A stretch of DNA of 64,000 nucleotides from Pithys albifrons albifrons (lineage: Eukaryota > Chordata > Aves > Passeriformes > Thamnophilidae), in the NCBI RefSeq assembly GCF_047495875.1, contig NC_092471.1, positions 18,993,001-19,057,000 on the forward strand, given 5' to 3'. The notes under the pieces were generated by a model that saw only the letters and a program-made list of their open reading frames with translations, was not told the DNA's origin and did no database searches. The position numbers and the translations under genes are program-made. Shown here piece after piece: positions 11,641 through 23,145 of this stretch (position 1 is the stretch's first letter; the number at the start of each line of letters is the position of its first letter).

Positions 11641-12968
11641 CAAAGGACAGCCCAGGATGTTGATTTTTGCCTTTCCTCCTTAAAAGCAACTGTATTCCAA
11701 ACATGTCACTTCCCCTCAATCTCTGAATATAAAGTTCAGACAAATCAGAAATGTTAAGGCATGGATTTGTGAGAAAATTAGGCTGGAATGATGAAAAACT
11801 CCAACTCTCATCAACCTGCAGAGGTAGAAAATTCAGCAGGATCCAGGGGTATTAACCTCATAAAAACACATTGGAGGACTCTCCAGAGCTAATTATACAC
11901 CAGTCTGGTCTAAAATAACAAAAGCCATTAAAGAATAGTTCAGGGTGGATATTTCTTGATGGGCAGAATTGTCTCATTTAAATGAAATGGTTACCCAGGT
12001 TGTCTTTCTGCTGCAATATTTACAGATCCACCGACAAGACAGTTCTGGAAAGCTCAAAAACTCTTCCCATGAGCCTCACCAGGAAATACAGAGACCAAGG
12101 TCAAGTACATTAAGACTACAGAAACTGATGAAGAAAGGGGATGTTTTACAGTCTCTCACACACTGGATATTATTAACTAACCCAGCTGAAAAAGGGTGTG
12201 GAAATTTTGGGTTGAAGATATGGATTAATGCAGGGCCAGGAGAGCAGAGGGGATGGTTTTCACAGGGAGATGCTGAAGAAAAGACTTAGACCTAAACTTT
12301 ACCATTACTTCTTTTCTTGACATCTTAAGGTTTCCTGTTTGAACTGTTCTCTTCTTGTCCCTGTTATAAAAAGGTTAAAAAAAAAAGGAAGAAAAGAGGA
12401 ATTTTTTTTTCTGTACAAATTCGTAACATATTAAAGTTTGGACTAAGGAGGATAATTAAGCTGGTGCCAGAGGAGGATGTGAAAGCTCATCAGGATATTT
12501 GCAGTAACCCTAGTGGGGTAAACACTTCTCCTTTCTAATATCTTCAAATTAGAAATTTTATAAGAAAAAAGAAATTTAAACAAATCTCCTTCGTCTCTTA
12601 TTAGCAATCAGCAGACATGGACTCAGGATAAAAAGTGTTAATTTCCAAAGTCCACATAATTGTCATAAAAGCACAGACAGGAAAGCAAACAATGGAGTGC
12701 CTGGCTGAGGCACAGGAAGGAATGAAGCTGGAGCGAGGGAGGAAGGGCTCACAAGGAACTGGTTCAGGGAGCTCTGTATGGACAATGCCCGCCCATGGTG
12801 GGGCATGGGGGGTTCCTGTGCCCCTGTGCCCACAGTGATCAGATGTTCTGGGTGGGAGCTCCCGTAGGAAAAGGCAGGAGAGCTCTGCCCAACTGGCTGC
12901 TCCACTGGGTGTTCACTATGGAAGAAGGAGCTGCTCACGTGCAGAAGGAATTTCTCCCTTACTGTGGG
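11641..12968. other. Unique sequence, nothing recognised
   Basis: AT-rich unique DNA with short A and T runs (for example near 12378 and 12402). No mobile element or exon-like stretch recognised. Confidence 0.45.
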
Positions 12969-13048
12969 ACACAGAATGGTTTGGGTTGGAAGGGACTTCA
13001 AACCTCATCTAAAGCAACCCCCCTGACATGGGCAGGGACATGCCATGT
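12969..13048 (-). mobile_element. Short CR1 tail remnant
   Basis: An 80-base antisense CR1 3' terminus: acagaatggtttgggttgga, then agggacttcaaacctcatct, then the catgggcagggaca block. Sequence beyond about 13048 is unrelated. Confidence 0.88.
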
Positions 13049-14000
13049 GCCATCACTGGCTTCAAGAAACGGAGGGAATCAGATTGCCAGAAAAGAGACA
13101 GTGGTGAGAGATCCCCCAAAAAGGGCAACATTCCACAGGGATGTGGCACACAAAAATCCTTTAGCCATTATATCCAGGTTTCTAGCCAGACCTCTGAACA
13201 TTCCTGAAGATCTTAAAGCTTTACAAGGATTTTTCCTTTCTAGATACACATAAATGACTACATGGACAGCACATAGGCCCTTCCACACAAATTCCTTTTT
13301 AAACTTTCAACTTCATGCAATTCCTTTCATATTCCTTGGAAAGCCTGTGTTTTTATCTGCAGAGTACAAAGCTGGGGTTACTTCTGCTCATTTGCTTTTG
13401 CTTTTAAAACCTTTAATGACACAAGCAAGTAGCAGCTCTTAAATACATTGTCATCATCATCATCATTTTTCCTAGAGACCATCTCAGTGTAGTGGCTCTA
13501 CCAGACAAGGCCAGTCTAAAAGTGACTTACATTTGGGGAAATCCTGCAGTACCTACTGATTTAGGCATATTTTCCTACAGCTGCCACAGCTGGACCACAA
13601 ATGTTCCAGGTTAAACAGCTTCCCATCTCCCCCGTGATGTGCATCCAAAGGAGTGAGTGCTTCTGACTAAAGAGGGATTCAGGGTAGGTGGGAAAAGGAA
13701 ATCATCAAAACACTTATCACATCGAGAAAAGAACTTATTAGGCCCGATAAGGAGATGGAATTGATGACAATTATAAGATACCATCCATTTTTAGCTAATA
13801 ATTCAGAAAATGGTGAATTATTTGAGGAATAATATGTGATCATTTATTTAAAGGCTTACACTAATGTATATGCTGGGGGAAGTGGAGCTGAGGTTGTAGC
13901 AACACTTTAACACTTACAGCTCTGGATGGTTGGCCCTTTCCACTCAAATGCAGAGATTTATAGCACTGGGTTTAGTTTTAGGGTTACAGGGCCCCAAGAG
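13049..14000. other. Unique sequence with a small TCA run
   Basis: A (TCA)5 run lies at 13451-13466. Nothing else recognised. Confidence 0.45.
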
Positions 14001-14324
14001 AGAATCATAGAATCATTTGGGTTGGAAAAGACCTCCGAGATCATCAAGTCCAACCCTTGGTCCAACTCCAGTCCCTTTACCAGATCACGGCACTCAGTGC
14101 CACGGCCAAGCTCAGCTGAAAAACCTCCAGGGATGGGGAATCCACCCCCTCTCCGGGCAGCCCATTCCAGTGTCTGAGCACTCTCTCTGAAAAGAAGTTT
14201 TTTCTGATTTCCAACTTCAATTTCCCCTGGCAGAGCTTGAGCCCATCGTGCCCCCTTGTCCTATTGCTGAGTGCCTGGGAGAAGAGACCAACCCCCACCT
14301 GGCCAGAACTTCCCTTCAGGGAGT
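14001..14324 (-). mobile_element. CR1 LINE 3' end with the last ~73 codons of its polymerase frame
   Basis: Antisense copy starting with the octamer tail agaatcatagaatcatttgg and the aaaagacctccgagatcatc block. On the minus strand 14298-14077 is open. It gives the C-terminal end of CR1 ORF2 ([15 protein letters not shown], then RHWNGLP, then [17 protein letters not shown]). The same subfamily is seen more fully at 28676-29650. The rest of the element is missing 5' of about 14324, so this is a dead fragment. Confidence 0.93.
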
Positions 14325-15202
14325 TAGATCAACATCAAGCCATTTTTCAAGGCTGTTTTACACACAACCTTCTTTTCCTTGACTTTCCTATTCAGGTTTA
14401 ATAACTCCACCAACATTTTGCCTTCGAGAACTGGTTCTTTTATTTAAGATTTCCAAACAACCCCATCCCCACTCCTTCAAGCCTTAGCACTTCAACAGAT
14501 TAGATGGAAGCATCAATTAAATCTAAAGGTTGGAAAGATTTTGGGTTGTGCCAAATGCCAGAGGCAATTTCTGAAGGCAAAATCCTGCATTAAGAGCGAT
14601 TGCAGCTCTTAAGATATCGGTCCAAATCTCTATCCGTATCCAGGTAACAATCGGGAATGCTGATATTTAGGAGGAAAAACTATCTGGACAGCTGCCCCAG
14701 CTCCCTGGGAGGCAATGTTTAGTTAAAGTCTTGGATATCACTGAAAGAAGATGTGGGGATGTCACACTGCGGCTGAAGCGCCTTTTCAAGGGTTGAGTTA
14801 TTCACCCGTGAATCTCCGATGTGAAATCCAAATGCTCCGGTCCTGCCCCGGCTTTAGACAATGGCTAATTCCTTTCTGTGCCACTGCAGGGCCTCTTCAT
14901 CAGCTTTCTTTCATCTACAATCACAGCCAGGTCATGGATTATTAGTCATATTCAGCGCAGAATCCAAACCCTGCTACGCCAATCAGCCAGCCTGGCACTC
15001 CCCAAACGCGCTCCCGGCATTAATGGCACAGTCACCGCAGTGCCGGAGGATCCGGCGGCTCCGCCAGGCTTTGGGGACACACAGGGGGACAAATGGCAGC
15101 AGGGCGAGAGGGATGAAGTGCCAGGCTGGGAAAGGGCATGGAAAACCCAGGGCTGCCCGAACATCCCCCCGGTGCTGCTGGGCATGGCCGAGGGGAGCAC
15201 AG
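14325..15202. other. Unique sequence retaining CpGs; possible conserved non-coding element
   Basis: No transposon. Between about 14580 and 15060 the sequence keeps CpGs inside otherwise AT-rich DNA (ctctatccgtatccaggtaa, tacgccaatcagccagcctg, caaacgcgctcccggcatta). Ordinary methylated neutral DNA tends to lose these. It has no splice-flanked frame. The regulatory reading is inference. Confidence 0.25.
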
Positions 15203-15575
15203 TCATGGAATGGGCTGGGCTGGAAGGGACCTGAGAGCTCATCATATTCCACCTCCTGCCATGGGCAGGGACACCTTCCACCAGCCCAGGTTGCTCCAAG
15301 CCCCGTCCAACCTGGCCTTGGACCCTTCCAGGGATAGGGCAGCCACAGCTGCTCTGGGCAACCTCCCAGGCAAGAGTTTCTTCCCCATATCCCATCTATT
15401 CCTGCCCTCTGGCAGTGGGAAGCCATTCCCCCTTTTCCCTGTCCCTCTGTCCCCTATCCCAAGTCCCTCTCCAGCTTTCCTGGAGCCCCTTTAGGCACTA
15501 GAAGGGGCTTTCAGGTCTCCCTGGAGCCTTTCCTTCCCCATTTGGCCCCCCCCAGCTCTCCCAGCCTGGCTCCAG
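15203..15575 (-). mobile_element. CR1 LINE fragment
   Basis: Antisense copy running from tcatggaatgggctgggctg through ggttgctccaagccccgtcc and ccctctccagctttcctgga into the ctctcccagcctggctcc block. It therefore reaches further into the element than most copies here. Open frames on both strands over it are shadows. Confidence 0.92.
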
Positions 15576-16600
15576 GGCTGGTATTTGCAGAGCTCTACAG
15601 CACCAGGAAAGCAGGAGCATCACCACTCAAGTCTGACACTTGAGTCAACTTTTCCATGCACAGTGACCTTTCCTGGGATGTAAATTCCTTCTATTTAGGA
15701 ATGGAAGCAAAAGGCGTTTGCTTCTTTGGGCTTCTCTTCCACCAGCCCAGGTACAGTGAGTGCTGCTTCTCATCCCACACAGCAGAGCCTGCTGAGCTGC
15801 AGCCCCACCAGCACAGCATCCCCACTGGGAGCTACTGGGGGGACTGGGGACCTGTGCATGTGGGATTTCTTTACGCCTTGTTGATGCTGTGTGTTGTAGG
15901 GATTCTGCAAAGATATGGTGATCCTCCTGATCCTGGAGCTGTTAGTCCATTAACCCAGGAGGAAATCTGCTCCCTGTTCTCCTCCCACCACGTGGTCCCT
16001 GAGAGCCCCAGAGAAGGACATGCAGAGACCACCAGAGAGGGAAAAGGGACAAAGAGGAAGTTAATTCATGGGGACAGGTTTATATGGACTTTGGAGGGAC
16101 TCAAACTCAGCAATAAGGGACAAGAGGGGAAGCTGGCTTTGGGCCAATAGGAGTAAGAGGATTTACACTCAATGAGAAAGGGTTTCAAGGAACATGAGGT
16201 CACAATCTTTCCCCAGCCCCCTGACCTGGCAGGGTATTCTGGGAAGAAGAAGCAGTGACACTGCAGTTTTTACATTGAGTACATTCAAACCACATTAAAA
16301 ACATCAGTTGATAAAGCATTATCAGTAGCTGGTTGATTCTCTTCATTAGCCCATTTTTGGCAGGACATTCTCCATGCCATATATTGTGAATGCATTGCTA
16401 CAGGGACCCTCCACTATGTGGACCAGCTTTGGACCATGCCTGTGTGACAGCCCCAGCAATGCAGGTCCCACAACCATCCCCTCTCCCCACTCCCCACTAA
16501 CCAGCATCCATTCTTTTCCTTTTTTTATTATTTTTTTTATAAACTAAGAGGAAATCAACGTATTTCCCCTCCATGTGAACACAGGGGGAAGAAAAAAAGT
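15576..16600. other. Unclassified sequence, possibly an old LTR-like repeat near 15890-16250
   Basis: Not CR1. The stretch 15890-16250 contains a ttatatgg TATA-like box, a gccaatag CCAAT-like box and an open frame (15656-16150) without a recognised domain. This recalls retroviral LTR or leader sequence, but I see no TG...CA boundary, target duplication or second copy in the window. The class is unresolved. Confidence 0.15.
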
Positions 16601-16900
16601 CATAAAGGCAGGCATTTATCAGGCTTTGCTGGAGGTGTTACTTTGCATATCAAGCTGTGTGGATGCAATTGTTTCATTAGGATCTCGGAGATGTTTGTAG
16701 CGTTTAACGAGTCCTGGAGAACAGAAGGAAAAACTACTACGGGCGCTGCTGGAGCAAAGATAAATAGGTAAACATCCTGTGCCTGACATCAGTTAATACA
16801 TCACGGTTTTGCTCACTTAGGGCAGCTGTGAAATCAATTCCTCAGTAAAAACAAAAATCTGTATCCAAATCTGTGCTCACGAAGGGACGACGGAACGGGG
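16601..16900. promoter_or_regulatory. Possible conserved non-coding regulatory element
   Basis: Unique sequence with clustered transcription-factor-like words: tttgcatat (octamer-like), aggtaaacatc (forkhead-like), ttcattagg and cagttaatac (homeodomain-like). CpGs are retained (gtagcgtttaacgag, ctacgggcgct). No open frame explains it. This is inference from composition only; no comparison could be run. Confidence 0.18.
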
Positions 16901-19900
16901 CGGGACCCCTGGGCTTGGCTGGATGCTCCAGCCCTGCTGGTTTGTCTCCACCTAATGCCAAGCCCTGCTAAGTGCTTTGTTTTTCACAAAATAGGGGGGG
17001 GTTGTCCTTTTTTCCTCAAAGGTAAACAATCCGGCTTGTTTAAAACTTTCTCAGAAGACAGCGGTGATGTGTTGCAGCCTCTCAAGGACACTTCATTGTC
17101 AGTGCCAAAGGATCCCAGCGAAATTGGGAGCAGTGATGAAACTGCTAAGAGGAAAATAAAACCAAACCAAAATCTCCAGCTTCTCTTTTGGAAAGCCACA
17201 AACCTGTTTTAGCATGGTTCAAATCCCATCTTATTTCTGGATAAACTTCTGAGCCTCACACTGCAAAGAGTAAGACTGTGGCAAAGTCAAAACCTAATAG
17301 AAAACAACCTATTAAATGCCAGCTGAAGGAAGAATCCATAGCTTCATACTGATTCCCCTGGAAAGCCAAGACCAGATCCTGGAGAACTCATCATCTGTGA
17401 TCAAAAGGAATCTGTTGGAACATCCAGCAGATCCTGCCATGGCTGAGAACAAGGTTTGCTCTTCAAAGACATGATGTGCAGTCCCCCAAGGCAAACTCTG
17501 CCTGGCAGTTGTGTGGTACAGCTGGTACCACCAACAGTCTCCCTCGGCTCAACGGGGCCTGGAGCAGGGATCTGGCTCTTCCATGAGGAGCATGACCGTA
17601 TCTGCTGTCCCTGCAGAGACACAGGTGACCACTACACACACTGGAGTTTGCAAAAGGCTGCACCTCGAGCCTCTCCTTTTGGGTGGGCTCTGCTCATGTC
17701 CCTGCTGTCACCCACTCATGTCACCCTGACCTTCAAACACATGCAAAGGTTTAAGGGAGGACCACCCTTGTGGAGGTCCCTGGGTAAAAGGCTGCCCAAG
17801 GGGCAGCACATCTCAGTTGCCATGAGAAGGATGCACATGATGGGCGGGCACCCAGTGCTGCCCACCCCAAAACCTGCACTCCCTGCACAGAGCACTGTGT
17901 GATGTTCTTCGCAGGGCCCTGCACACAGCAAAGAAAGGGGAAATACAAAGAAAAATGGAGCCCACGGGCTCTTGCTTGGCAGCAGGAACATCATGAGGGA
18001 GGAGCAGTGTCCTCCATGTGGCTGCACAGTGCCATCTGTACCCCGTGGCACTCGCAGCTCCAGCAGCCGCTGCCAACGCGATCGATCGGCCTGAGCTGGG
18101 CAAAATCCAGCTAATCCCACCCTCCAAGCCAGTGTTAGAGGAGGACCACGGTGCACATTTATTATCTAAAGGAGCAGAAAGTCGCTTCTCTTCTAAACCT
18201 TACCTCTAAAGCTCCTAAAGCCAGGCCTACTGCTGGGATAAAAGGAGGTGGGAAGGATGTGACCTTCACATCCCGTGGCAGCTCAAGGAGACAGAGCCAA
18301 CTTCAAGGGATTTAACAAAATCCCTGCACCACCTTATTCCCTTTTAGCCTTAACAAACTCACTCACCACTCTGCAATTAAAAGGGGTGCAAGGCAGGAGC
18401 TTGGGGATCCCACACATCATAGAGGCACCTCAAATCCTGTTCAGACTTTAGGAACCATTGAGTGCTTTTTTGGGCAGCAGCTCGCATCTATTTTGAGCTC
18501 AAATTGACTGGCAATTTTGAAGAACGTGCTGCAAATTGCTCTGCTAATCACAGCAACTCCAGCCATGGAACTGTATTAAAATAACATCAGTGCTGAGACA
18601 GGAAACTGAGAGCCATCAGGGAACGCTGAGCTGAGGCTCCCTGCTCTGGGACCTTCATCCTGCCTGCCTGGGAATCTGCAGCCTCCCTGGTTTTATTGCC
18701 CTTTGCAGTGTGTGGGTCCAGACTGCAGAAATTTCAGAGGAGAGGGTGGATTTGTGGTGGGCAGGGCCTTCCCCAGGCTGCAGGTGCCTGCCCCACATGG
18801 GCACACACCACTTCCAGCCCTGGGTCTTGAACAATGAGTGTCAGAAGTACCTGGGAGAGGCAACTCATCCAGCTGAAAAATAAAGGTATCTCTCCAAGGA
18901 AACTTTGTCAGACACAAAATAAGATTTAAAATTCCTCTTATGCCAAGTTGCCTCTAAATCCTTTTACAGGAGACAAGGCAGAGACAGGGCTTTGCAACAA
19001 GAGGGTGAAGGGTCTGCCCTGAGCACGTGGGTGCCACTGTCTGACCTCAAACCCTGGGCAGCTCTGCCTTCCCCAGCTCTAAACTGACAGTGCTTTGGGG
19101 AGGATCATCTCCTGTTTCCTGACAGCCTGCAAGGAGAGACTGTCTCCATCGCCTGTCCTGACCACCTCTCCCTCCCTGCTGCACTGGCAGGTGAGATGCC
19201 AGCACCTCCCACCAGGGTCTGGGGCACCAAGATAAGAAATCCCCCCATCATGGAGGCTGATCACACTGTGAAGCCTGCTTGGAAAAGTGTGTTGTCTTAT
19301 GTTCCCACTCATGAGTTCAGATTTATAATAAAATAAAATTTAAAAGTTTCAGTTGGATAAACTCAAAATCATCCCTCAGGCTCCAAGCAGGGACACAACC
19401 CCAGGCTGGTCCCATCACTGCCATGGGCCAAGCAAGCTGTGGTTGTTTGGGTTCAGTGTGTGGGGCAGAGGGGCAGGACCCTGCCTGGGGACAGGTCATG
19501 CTGCATCCATGTTGTCCATGTGGGACAGGCACCAGCAAGCACAGAGGAAGCAGGAGATGTGGATTGAAAGCCTTCTGGCAGAAGAATGTGCCTCCCATAT
19601 GCCAGAGGGTGTTCCAGTTACTGACTGTCCTACACAACAGGTAAAGAGGGAAAGGGGACAATGTCTCCTCCACTGGCTGGAAAACACAAAGGTGGATATG
19701 AAGGATAAACCACCCAGTCCTCTGTCTACACCTTTGCCTTAAACTGGTGAAATTTCCTCCACAATGGGTGAAGTCGAAGTCCATTGCCAAGTTCAAGAAC
19801 ACATTTAATGCAGAGCTATTAATTTCAAGGAGTGTCTGCACAATGGAGAGCTTTCCCTTCACAAATTATTCCACAACACACACTTCCTTTTCATTCTCAG

Positions 19901-20448
19901 GCATCTTAACATTTAAAAAACATGGCATATTTGTAACATGTTGAATAAAGCACAGCCTGCTCCAAAAAGCAGATTTCACAGAGACTTGCCACGGTACAGG
20001 GACAAGGACCACTTGTTGATAAATTACTTGCACTTGGAGAGTGGAAAGACATATTTCTACACACCATAAGTGGTGCTATTGTTGAACAATTTGATGGAAG
20101 TCCAGTAAAACACTTGCAGGTTTTATTTAACCTCATTTAAATCAAATTAGGTGACAGGGATGGTGTCTAGGGACAAAGCAGATCTCTGTTCATACATGCA
20201 CCAAAGTGTATCTTTTGAGTTAAGGAACATCTACACTGAATCACTCACTCTTCAGGACTTCCCTTTAAGAACAAGGACCTGAGCAGCTCCTTTGTACAGG
20301 CTTTTTTTATGTCATACAAGGACTGGGCAGTAGGAGACACAGCACAAAGTTCAGGTAGCTCTGCAATGCCACCAAGATCCTGCACAGAACCACAAACCTG
20401 CAAGGAGAGCAGCCTCTGCTCAAAGCTCAAGCCCACACATCCTGGTGT
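16901..20448. other. Unique sequence, nothing recognised
   Basis: No CR1, LTR or tandem array in about 3.5 kb. An 85-codon plus-strand frame at 16955-17212 has a protein-like composition, but it has no flanking donor and no recognisable family. A 179-codon minus-strand frame at 19323-19862 also lacks any domain. Confidence 0.4.
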
Positions 20449-20655
20449 CAGAATCACAGAACCATTTAGGCTGGAAGAGACCTCTGAGATCAGAGTCCAA
20501 CCTGTGACCGACTCCCACCTTGTCACACTGCCCAGATCACTGAATGCCACTCACTCCTTGAACACCTCCAGGGTCTCCACAACATATTTAATCATCCTTT
20601 GGTGAATAATTTCTTCTTAATGTCCAACCTAAACTTCCCTGGGCACAGCTTGTGG
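20449..20655 (-). mobile_element. CR1 LINE fragment (first of a cluster of three)
   Basis: Antisense copy: gaatcacagaaccatttagg tail, ctggaagagacctctgagat, then tgaacacctccagggtctcc and cttaatgtccaacctaaact. It ends where the next copy begins in the opposite orientation. Confidence 0.88.
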
Positions 20656-20669
20656 AACAAGAAGTCTTG

Positions 20670-21039
20670 TGGAAGAAGAGAAGACTGAGAGGAGATTTCA
20701 TCACTATGTGTAAATATCTCCAAGCCAGGTGCCAAGAGGAAGGTGCCAGGCTCCTTTCAGCAGTGCCCACTGACAGGATGAGTAGCAATGGCCACAAACT
20801 AAAACACAAGAAGTTCCACCTCAACATGTGATAGAACTTCTTTATGTTGAGGGTGGCAGAGCACTGGAACAGCTGCCCAGGGAGGGCATGGAGTCTGCTC
20901 TCTGGAGTCATTCAAACCCACCTGGGCACATGCTTGTGTCACCTGCTCCAGGTGACCCTGCCTGGGCAGGGGTGTGGGACTGGATGATGTCCAGAGGTCC
21001 CTTCCAACCCTAAGGATTCTGTGAATCAGTGATCCTGTG
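20670..21039 (+). mobile_element. CR1 LINE fragment (second of the cluster)
   Basis: Sense copy beginning near ggagatttcatcactatgtg. It passes through ggcagagcactggaacagct, then gatgatgtccagaggtccct, and ends in a tail with gattctgtg. It belongs to a different subfamily from its neighbours and lies 5'-to-5' with the preceding antisense copy. Confidence 0.9.
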
Positions 21040-21126
21040 AAGGTGTCCCCACCTGTGACAGGGGGTTGGAATGAGATGGTCTTCAAGGTCCCTTTCAACC
21101 CAAACCATTCTGTGATTTGTGATTTG
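21040..21126 (+). mobile_element. CR1 tail remnant (third of the cluster)
   Basis: About 87 bases of a sense CR1 3' end (aggtgtccccacctgtgaca, then caaggtccctttcaacccaa and ccattctgtgatttgtg). It abuts the tail of the previous copy directly. Confidence 0.85.
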
Positions 21127-21969
21127 CTGATGGAGAGAACTGCAGACATGTGCACAAAAAAGGAAATAACTCCAAAATCCCTGTGACCAGGAAGCCAAGG
21201 TGGGAATGGGGCTGAAAGCCAAGATGCATTCAAACCACACAGGAAAAGCTTTTAAAACCAAAGACATGGGTAGAAAGTGCCCTGAGTAACTGCTGCCCAG
21301 AAGAGCTTGGGGTTTGCTCTTGCAGAGCCCCAGGGATCTGTGCGGAGGAAACGCCGCGTCCACCGCACGAGGAGAAAGTTCATTGGGAAGATTTAGACTC
21401 CAGGAAATTAGTGCAGAGCTCCAGATCACAGAGATAACAGGCTGCCTAAAAATGACCTGGGATTTCATTAGGGCTGATAACGGTGGGGAAAAAGTGTTCC
21501 CAAATGTGCATTACAAATTCAGTCTGTAGAAACCCTTTCAAAGGTATCTCGCTTAAAGCAAATGATGTGCGGGCGATTGATTTGCAGCAAATAAGTGACT
21601 CTGCCTCTGGGAGCAGGAGCTGGGGGGGGATGGAGGCTGCAGGAAAGGCAGGGGCAGGCTGAGCCTCTGCTGGAGAGGGTGGGAAGGAACCAAAACCTCT
21701 GCCGTGGCCCAGGATCTTTGTTGAGCTCTACCCGCACAATTGTGAAGAAGGAATTGATCAAATCTCCTCTTTGCTGAAAAAAAATGCAGTTACAACATGA
21801 GAGCTTTGGGAGCTCCAGCATGGTGGGGACAAAGAGTGATGGCTGGGCTTGTGTGGGCACACACAGCAGGTCATGTCACTGGCAGCTTTCTGCTGGTGCA
21901 GTGGAGATTCTTTCCTGACTGAAGAATGGGAGAGGATCTCCCTCGTGGTCTAGCAGACACCAACACAGA
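21127..21969. other. Unique sequence, nothing recognised
   Basis: A CpG-containing patch (gcggaggaaacgccgcgtcc, near 21340) is the only notable composition feature. No gene or repeat recognised. Confidence 0.4.
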
Positions 21970-22492
21970 CTGTTAGAATAATGAAACGGTTGGAAGGGAC
22001 CTTAAAGTCACCTTGTTCCACCCCCTGCCAGGGCCATGGCCACTTCTGACTATCCCAGGTTGCTCCAAGCCCCATCCAACCTGGCCTCGAACACTTCCAA
22101 GGATGGGGCAGCCACAGCTTCTCTGGGAAACCTGTGCCAGGGCCTGCCCACCCTCACAGGCAGGAGTTCCTTCCCAATATCCCATCTAACCCTGACCTCT
22201 GGCAGTGGGAAGCCATTTCCCCTTGTCCTGTCACCCCAGGCCCTTCTCCTAAGTCCATTTCCCGCTCTTCTGGAGCCCCCTTAGGTACTGGAAGGGGCTT
22301 CAGGGTTTCCCTGGAGTCCTCTCTTCTCCAGGCCCAGCTCTCTCAACCCTTCTTCACAGCAGAGCTGCTCTATCCCTCTAATCATCACTGTGACCTCCTC
22401 TGGACTTGCTCCAGACAGGTCCATGACTTTCCTGTGCCAGGCAATCCAGAGCTGGATGCAGCACCCCAGATGGGGTCTAACATCAACCTTAT
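21970..22492 (-). mobile_element. CR1 LINE fragment, ~520 bp
   Basis: Antisense copy from the degraded tail (aataatgaaacggttggaag) through the standard 3' blocks. It continues into ttctccaggcccagctctct, tgctctatccctctaatcat, tgacctcctctggacttgct and agctggatgcagcaccccag. These are the part of CR1 that encodes the end of the polymerase, here frame-disrupted. Confidence 0.93.
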
Positions 22493-23145
22493 GTCCTGGC
22501 AAGAAAGACAAGAACAAACTACAGAGCAATGCATAAATCAAGTCTTAAACTCACCCTCTAGCTGTGCCCATGGCTCGTGTTTAAGGAAAAGGCTTTAGCT
22601 CAGTGTCTTCAAATCACTTAGAGGATTCCTGGGTATTTACACGGTGACGCCATGAGTGACGCTGCAGGCAGAGCCTGTTTTTTCACCCTGGCTCATAAAA
22701 ATGGGGATTGGCATGTGGCAGTGTATTTAAAGGGCAGGGGACAGGCTGCTTTCCCAGCAGGACGAGCCCTGCAGCAATGGGGAGTGATGGCTCTTGGCTC
22801 GGTGCGCTGAGAGGTTAATGGGGACGGCACCGGTGGCACATCTCCCAGGCTGCTCACTAACCCGACCCCATGGCCCAGGCTCGCTGCAACCCTCCCAGCA
22901 GCAGCTGATAAATGGGCTGTGGCGAGGGCAGGGCTGCAGAGAGGAGTCTGCACTCCAAGAAATGTCAGTTGTTTCAAAGAGAGCCAATTTAGCCTGGGCA
23001 CGGCGAGGTGGGAGCTGTCACTGCCTTAATGTGAGAACAGGAGATGTCAGGACCAGCCAGCCCCTCACCTGCTCCTGGAGCCACATTCCAAGGGCTTGGA
23101 CTGGGCTCTGAAAGGTTTGTTTGCAAGTTTGTCAATACCTAAAAA
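22493..23145. other. Unique sequence, nothing recognised
   Basis: GC-moderate unique DNA. The overlapping frames on both strands around 22690-23110 have no domain. Confidence 0.4.

Noticed and set aside
16984..17199. Minus-strand 71-codon frame that looks like a signal peptide (hydrophobic N-terminus)
   Set aside because: The apparent first Met is a GTG codon, not ATG, and there is no splice context or recognisable mature protein.
18204..18232. 29-base minus-strand segment between a strong acceptor (cctccttttatcccag) and donor (gag|gtaagg)
   Set aside because: Too short to judge; splice-like pairs around such small segments are expected by chance in 64 kb. Worth a look only if RNA-seq supports the other candidate exons.
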